A DNA stretch of 59,042 nt. It comes from CAZJLP01 sp964546955. GTDB lineage: Bacteria; Verrucomicrobiota; Verrucomicrobiia; Opitutales; Opitutaceae. Numbering within the stretch: position 1 is the stretch's first letter; each line of letters opens with the position of its first letter. Shown here piece after piece: positions 56,282 to 59,042 of the stretch. The notes beneath the pieces were generated by a model. It was not told where the DNA came from. It made no database searches and saw only the letters and a list, made by a program, of their open reading frames with translations. The translations under genes and the position numbers were made by a program. The DNA is taken from positions 1-59,042 of the forward strand of contig CAZJLP010000031.1 of assembly GCA_964546955.1 (NCBI GenBank), given 5' to 3'.

Positions 56282-59042
56282 ATGTCCATCCAGACGCCCT
56301 GCGTCGTGGTTGGGCGCACTGACTACGTGCGCTCGGCCTCGAACAACCGTTCCTTTCCCACCAAGGAACACTTCGCCGGCGGATTCGTCCGCCTATTGTG
56401 CACCCTCCTGTTAAGCCTCGGTTTTCTGCTTCCTGTCGCAAGCCCTGCGCAGGAAGGAGCAGGAACGATCGAAGGTCGTATCCAAAACAAAGTGACGGGT
56501 GCGTCACTGAACAACGTGCGCGTTTCAATCAAAGGGACGAACGCGGTAGAATTCACCGACGACGCCGGCATTTATCGTTTTACCAGTGTTCCGGCGGGTC
56601 CCATCACTCTCCGGGTCTTCTACACGGGGCTGGACGAGCAAGAAGCGACTGTGACTGTCGTGCCCGGCCAGGTGGTACAGCAGAACTTTGACTTGGCAAA
56701 GGGTTCGGCCCAACCGGACGACACAATCAAGCTCAGCGAGTTCGTTGTGCAGGCCCAGAAAGAGACGGATGCTGCCGCGATCGCCGTTAACGAGCAACGC
56801 ATGTCCCTCGGAACCAAGAGCGTCGTTTCGGCCGACCAATTCGGCACGATTCCAGACAGCAACCCGGGCGAGCTCATGAAATGGCTCTCCGGTGTAAGCG
56901 TGGAGTATTTCGCGAACAATATCGTCGGCGTCAGCGTCCGCGGTCTGGATGCGGCGCAGACCGAGATCGCGTTTGACGGCATGCCGATGGCTTCCGCCTC
57001 GACCGCCACCGCTTCGGTGCCGGGCCGCGATCGCAACTTCGAAATGATGGGCGCGTCTTCGGCTGACATCGCGCGCGTCGAAGTCCGCAAGCTGCGGACT
57101 CCGGAGGATCCCGCAAACGCTCTGGGTGGTTCCGTGAATCTGATCGGCCGTTCAGCGTTCGAATACAACAAGCGGCGCCTGACTTACAATTTGCTCTTCA
57201 CGACAGACGCCGAGGACTTCTCCTTCAGCAAACGGGCCGGCATTCGCGATACCAAGATCCAGGGCTGGCGCCCCAATTTCAAGCTGACCTGGACGGATCC
57301 GGTCTCGAAGAAATTTGGGTATGCCATCACTTACAGTCACAACGATGTATTGGCCCGCGTACACTGGTCGTCGCCAACGTGGAACTATGGCAGCGCGGCC
57401 AACGCCACCGCGGCCGAAGCTCGCCGCGCCGCCGGCCAGCCCCTGACCACGGTGAGTGTCTATAATCCCCAGTTGTCCCAGGATCTGCTGCACGACAATC
57501 CGAAGCAGGACGTGACCGACAGCATATCGCTCAAGCTCGACTGGCGTCCGATCCGCGGGTTGAAGCTTTCCTATGTGCTGCGCGGAAGCCGCTACCTCGA
57601 GAAGGCCGGCGATGAACTGCGCTTCGTTTGGAATACAGGCAATCAGAGCAACACCAACCTAAACTCCACCCTGGGCACGCCTGGCACCAACGGAATCGCC
57701 GCGGATGGACTGTACGCGACGTACGGAAACCTTGGGGCGGGCGGTATACGCTTCGATATGCGCGAAGGATGGCGCAATGGAGTCAAGCCCATGTTGACCA
57801 ACGGCATCGACGGTGAATGGCGCAAGGGTAACTGGACCATCAATGGCCGTGCCTCGTATTCGTCTTCCAAACACACCTTTAAGGACACCGAAGACGGCTT
57901 TTTCCAAAGCACCACCTTCAACGGCAGTTCTCTTCCACTGACCGGAATCGGGACCAACACCGCAAATCCGCGTCCTATCACGGTCAACTTGCTGCAGCGC
58001 GACTTCAAGATGTCGCAGGATATTCGAGCCTATGATAATCCGACCGGATCGACCACGCTCGGACCTGAAATCGACTGGCAGAATCTTGCCAACATGCACA
58101 TTGGCGGTGCGGTTTCCCGCCCCGCGAAGACCATCGAAACGATCGCCGCGGCTCGCTTCTGGACGAAGTACGATTTCAGAACGCGGAACCCCTTCGCGCT
58201 TCGCCTGGGTTTCGATTACACGGAACAGTTCCGCAACGTGCAGCGGTATGACGCCAATATCTGGACCTTTGTCGGTCCGGACCAGGCGCCCAACACCAGC
58301 GACGACAACGCGCAGCAGATCGCGGCTGTCAATGTGAGGCCGGAGAGGGATAGCTATTACAACTCGCCGGCCGTGCCGCGCATCAGTCTTTCGCGGCTCT
58401 ACGACATTTATAGGACCAATCCCAATTGGTTCTCCTATCGGGCGGCGGAGTCGCATCGCTTCTCGACCGTCGAACCCTATGAGTTGAACGAGAAAAACAC
58501 GGCCGCCTGGCTGGAGTTTTCTGGTGGTTTCTTCCACAACCGGCTGACGTACGTCGGCGGCGTTCGTTTCGAGAAGGCCGATACCACCGGCCTCGGATCC
58601 CGGGACAACGGAGCCGCCTTCGTCGCCGGCATCGCTGATCCCCTGCAGGCTGCCATGGCGCGCTATGTGCGCAAAGGCGCTCGCGGCAAGGGCTCCAACG
58701 ACGGCTATTTTCCCAGCCTTCAGGCCAACTACAGCATCTTCGAGAATTTGATTCTGAGGGCGGGTTACGCAAAGACCCAGGCTAAGAATCGGTTTGGTCG
58801 GGCCGTCATTCCGAGTTCCTCGTTTGACTTCACGCCGGTGCTGACCGGCCCGTTCGCCGGCATCGCAATCGGCACGGTCAATCGTCCGAACCCCAATCTG
58901 AAGCCCTGGACTGCCGACAATCTGGAAGTGCACCTTCAGCACTACACCAGACAAGGCGGTGTGATCAGCGCGGGCGTGTTCCGCAAGGATATCGACAACG
59001 TGCAGGTTCAAAACACCATCCTGCTCGATACGGCCGAAAAGT
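56282..59042 (+). CDS. TonB-dependent receptor (3' truncated by the window)
   Basis: At least 920 residues; the frame runs off the right edge. Order: signal sequence (about 40-62, RLLCTLLLSLGFLLPVASPAQ), a carboxypeptidase-regulatory-like domain (about 65-145, GTIEGRIQNKVTGASLNNVRVS and YRFTSVPAGPITLRV), the VQAQKETDAAAIAVNEQR link with possible TonB-box function, a plug domain (about 180-300, GELMKWLSGV, VRGLDAAQTEIAFDGMPM, RVEVRKLRTPEDPANALGG) and the start of the beta-barrel, which continues past the window. It imports a large ligand, probably a glycan or siderophore, across the outer membrane. Near the right edge NPNLKPWTADNLEVHLQ resembles the typical barrel-end region. Confidence 0.93.
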   Translation, partial: MSIQTPCVVVGRTDYVRSASNNRSFPTKEHFAGGFVRLLCTLLLSLGFLLPVASPAQEGAGTIEGRIQNKVTGASLNNVRVSIKGTNAVEFTDDAGIYRFTSVPAGPITLRVFYTGLDEQEATVTVVPGQVVQQNFDLAKGSAQPDDTIKLSEFVVQAQKETDAAAIAVNEQRMSLGTKSVVSADQFGTIPDSNPGELMKWLSGVSVEYFANNIVGVSVRGLDAAQTEIAFDGMPMASASTATASVPGRDRNFEMMGASSADIARVEVRKLRTPEDPANALGGSVNLIGRSAFEYNKRRLTYNLLFTTDAEDFSFSKRAGIRDTKIQGWRPNFKLTWTDPVSKKFGYAITYSHNDVLARVHWSSPTWNYGSAANATAAEARRAAGQPLTTVSVYNPQLSQDLLHDNPKQDVTDSISLKLDWRPIRGLKLSYVLRGSRYLEKAGDELRFVWNTGNQSNTNLNSTLGTPGTNGIAADGLYATYGNLGAGGIRFDMREGWRNGVKPMLTNGIDGEWRKGNWTINGRASYSSSKHTFKDTEDGFFQSTTFNGSSLPLTGIGTNTANPRPITVNLLQRDFKMSQDIRAYDNPTGSTTLGPEIDWQNLANMHIGGAVSRPAKTIETIAAARFWTKYDFRTRNPFALRLGFDYTEQFRNVQRYDANIWTFVGPDQAPNTSDDNAQQIAAVNVRPERDSYYNSPAVPRISLSRLYDIYRTNPNWFSYRAAESHRFSTVEPYELNEKNTAAWLEFSGGFFHNRLTYVGGVRFEKADTTGLGSRDNGAAFVAGIADPLQAAMARYVRKGARGKGSNDGYFPSLQANYSIFENLILRAGYAKTQAKNRFGRAVIPSSSFDFTPVLTGPFAGIAIGTVNRPNPNLKPWTADNLEVHLQHYTRQGGVISAGVFRKDIDNVQVQNTILLDTAEK

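Noticed and set aside
1..59042. rRNA, tRNA, CRISPR array, prophage or integrase
   Set aside because: No cloverleaf-like sequence, no regularly spaced short repeats and no phage or recombinase protein was recognised. The ParB-like gene alone is not enough to call a mobile island.

Overview
The window looks like a GC-rich chromosome segment from a carbohydrate-degrading member of the Verrucomicrobiota, most likely the Opitutaceae. This is an inference from gene content: a TonB-dependent receptor with the SEFVV...ETD..AIAVNEQR N-terminal style seen in that family, sensor kinases with Y_Y_Y domains and ligand-binding propellers, a glucosamine-6-phosphate deaminase fused to a LmbE domain, many secreted glycosidases, and a general scarcity of Shine-Dalgarno sequences. 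No rRNA, tRNA, CRISPR array, integrase or transposase was seen.

Left part (1-11.4 kb): the end of a Y_Y_Y/PAS histidine kinase, a convergent receiver-only protein that has lost its phospho-acceptor Asp, a small unknown protein, a palindromic repeat, a UlaG/NAPE-PLD-like metallo-hydrolase, an orphan ParB-like protein, a secreted PL6 polysaccharide lyase followed by a membrane TPR protein, and two minus-strand exported proteins. One of these has a 7TMR-HDED-like sensor domain but no HD phosphodiesterase.

Middle part (11.5-31 kb): a secreted S9-fold protein that lacks the catalytic Ser, a GH29 fucosidase, a NarL-type response regulator, a methyltransferase-like protein, a large propeller hybrid histidine kinase divergent from a secreted GH16 enzyme, a YciA-type thioesterase, a 1573-residue secreted mosaic (two propellers, Ig/PKD domains, a di-haem cytochrome c module and two carbohydrate-binding-like modules), and a 1000-residue GH28-like beta-helix protein.

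Sugar block (31-46.6 kb): monomeric NADP-isocitrate dehydrogenase, an ACS-type MFS transporter, an EamA transporter, a NagX/HGSNAT-like membrane acyltransferase, and a tightly packed minus-strand operon nagB-lmbE fusion, GH20 hexosaminidase, sodium:solute symporter. This last set suggests import and catabolism of N-acetylglucosamine-containing glycans. A GH36 alpha-galactosidase is transcribed divergently from it, and a long dyad lies between the two.

Right part (46.8-55.7 kb): an entirely minus-strand locus bracketed by two ECF sigma/anti-sigma sets. It reads sigma 1, exported protein, His-rich exported protein, zinc-finger anti-sigma, a 168-bp MITE-like element, two ABC ATPase/permease pairs, an exported protein with a carbohydrate-binding-like C-terminus, sigma 2, anti-sigma 2. 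This is the best candidate here for an undescribed functional unit, probably envelope- or surface-related. The window ends inside a plus-strand TonB-dependent receptor, preceded by a perfect 18-bp palindrome that could be its operator.
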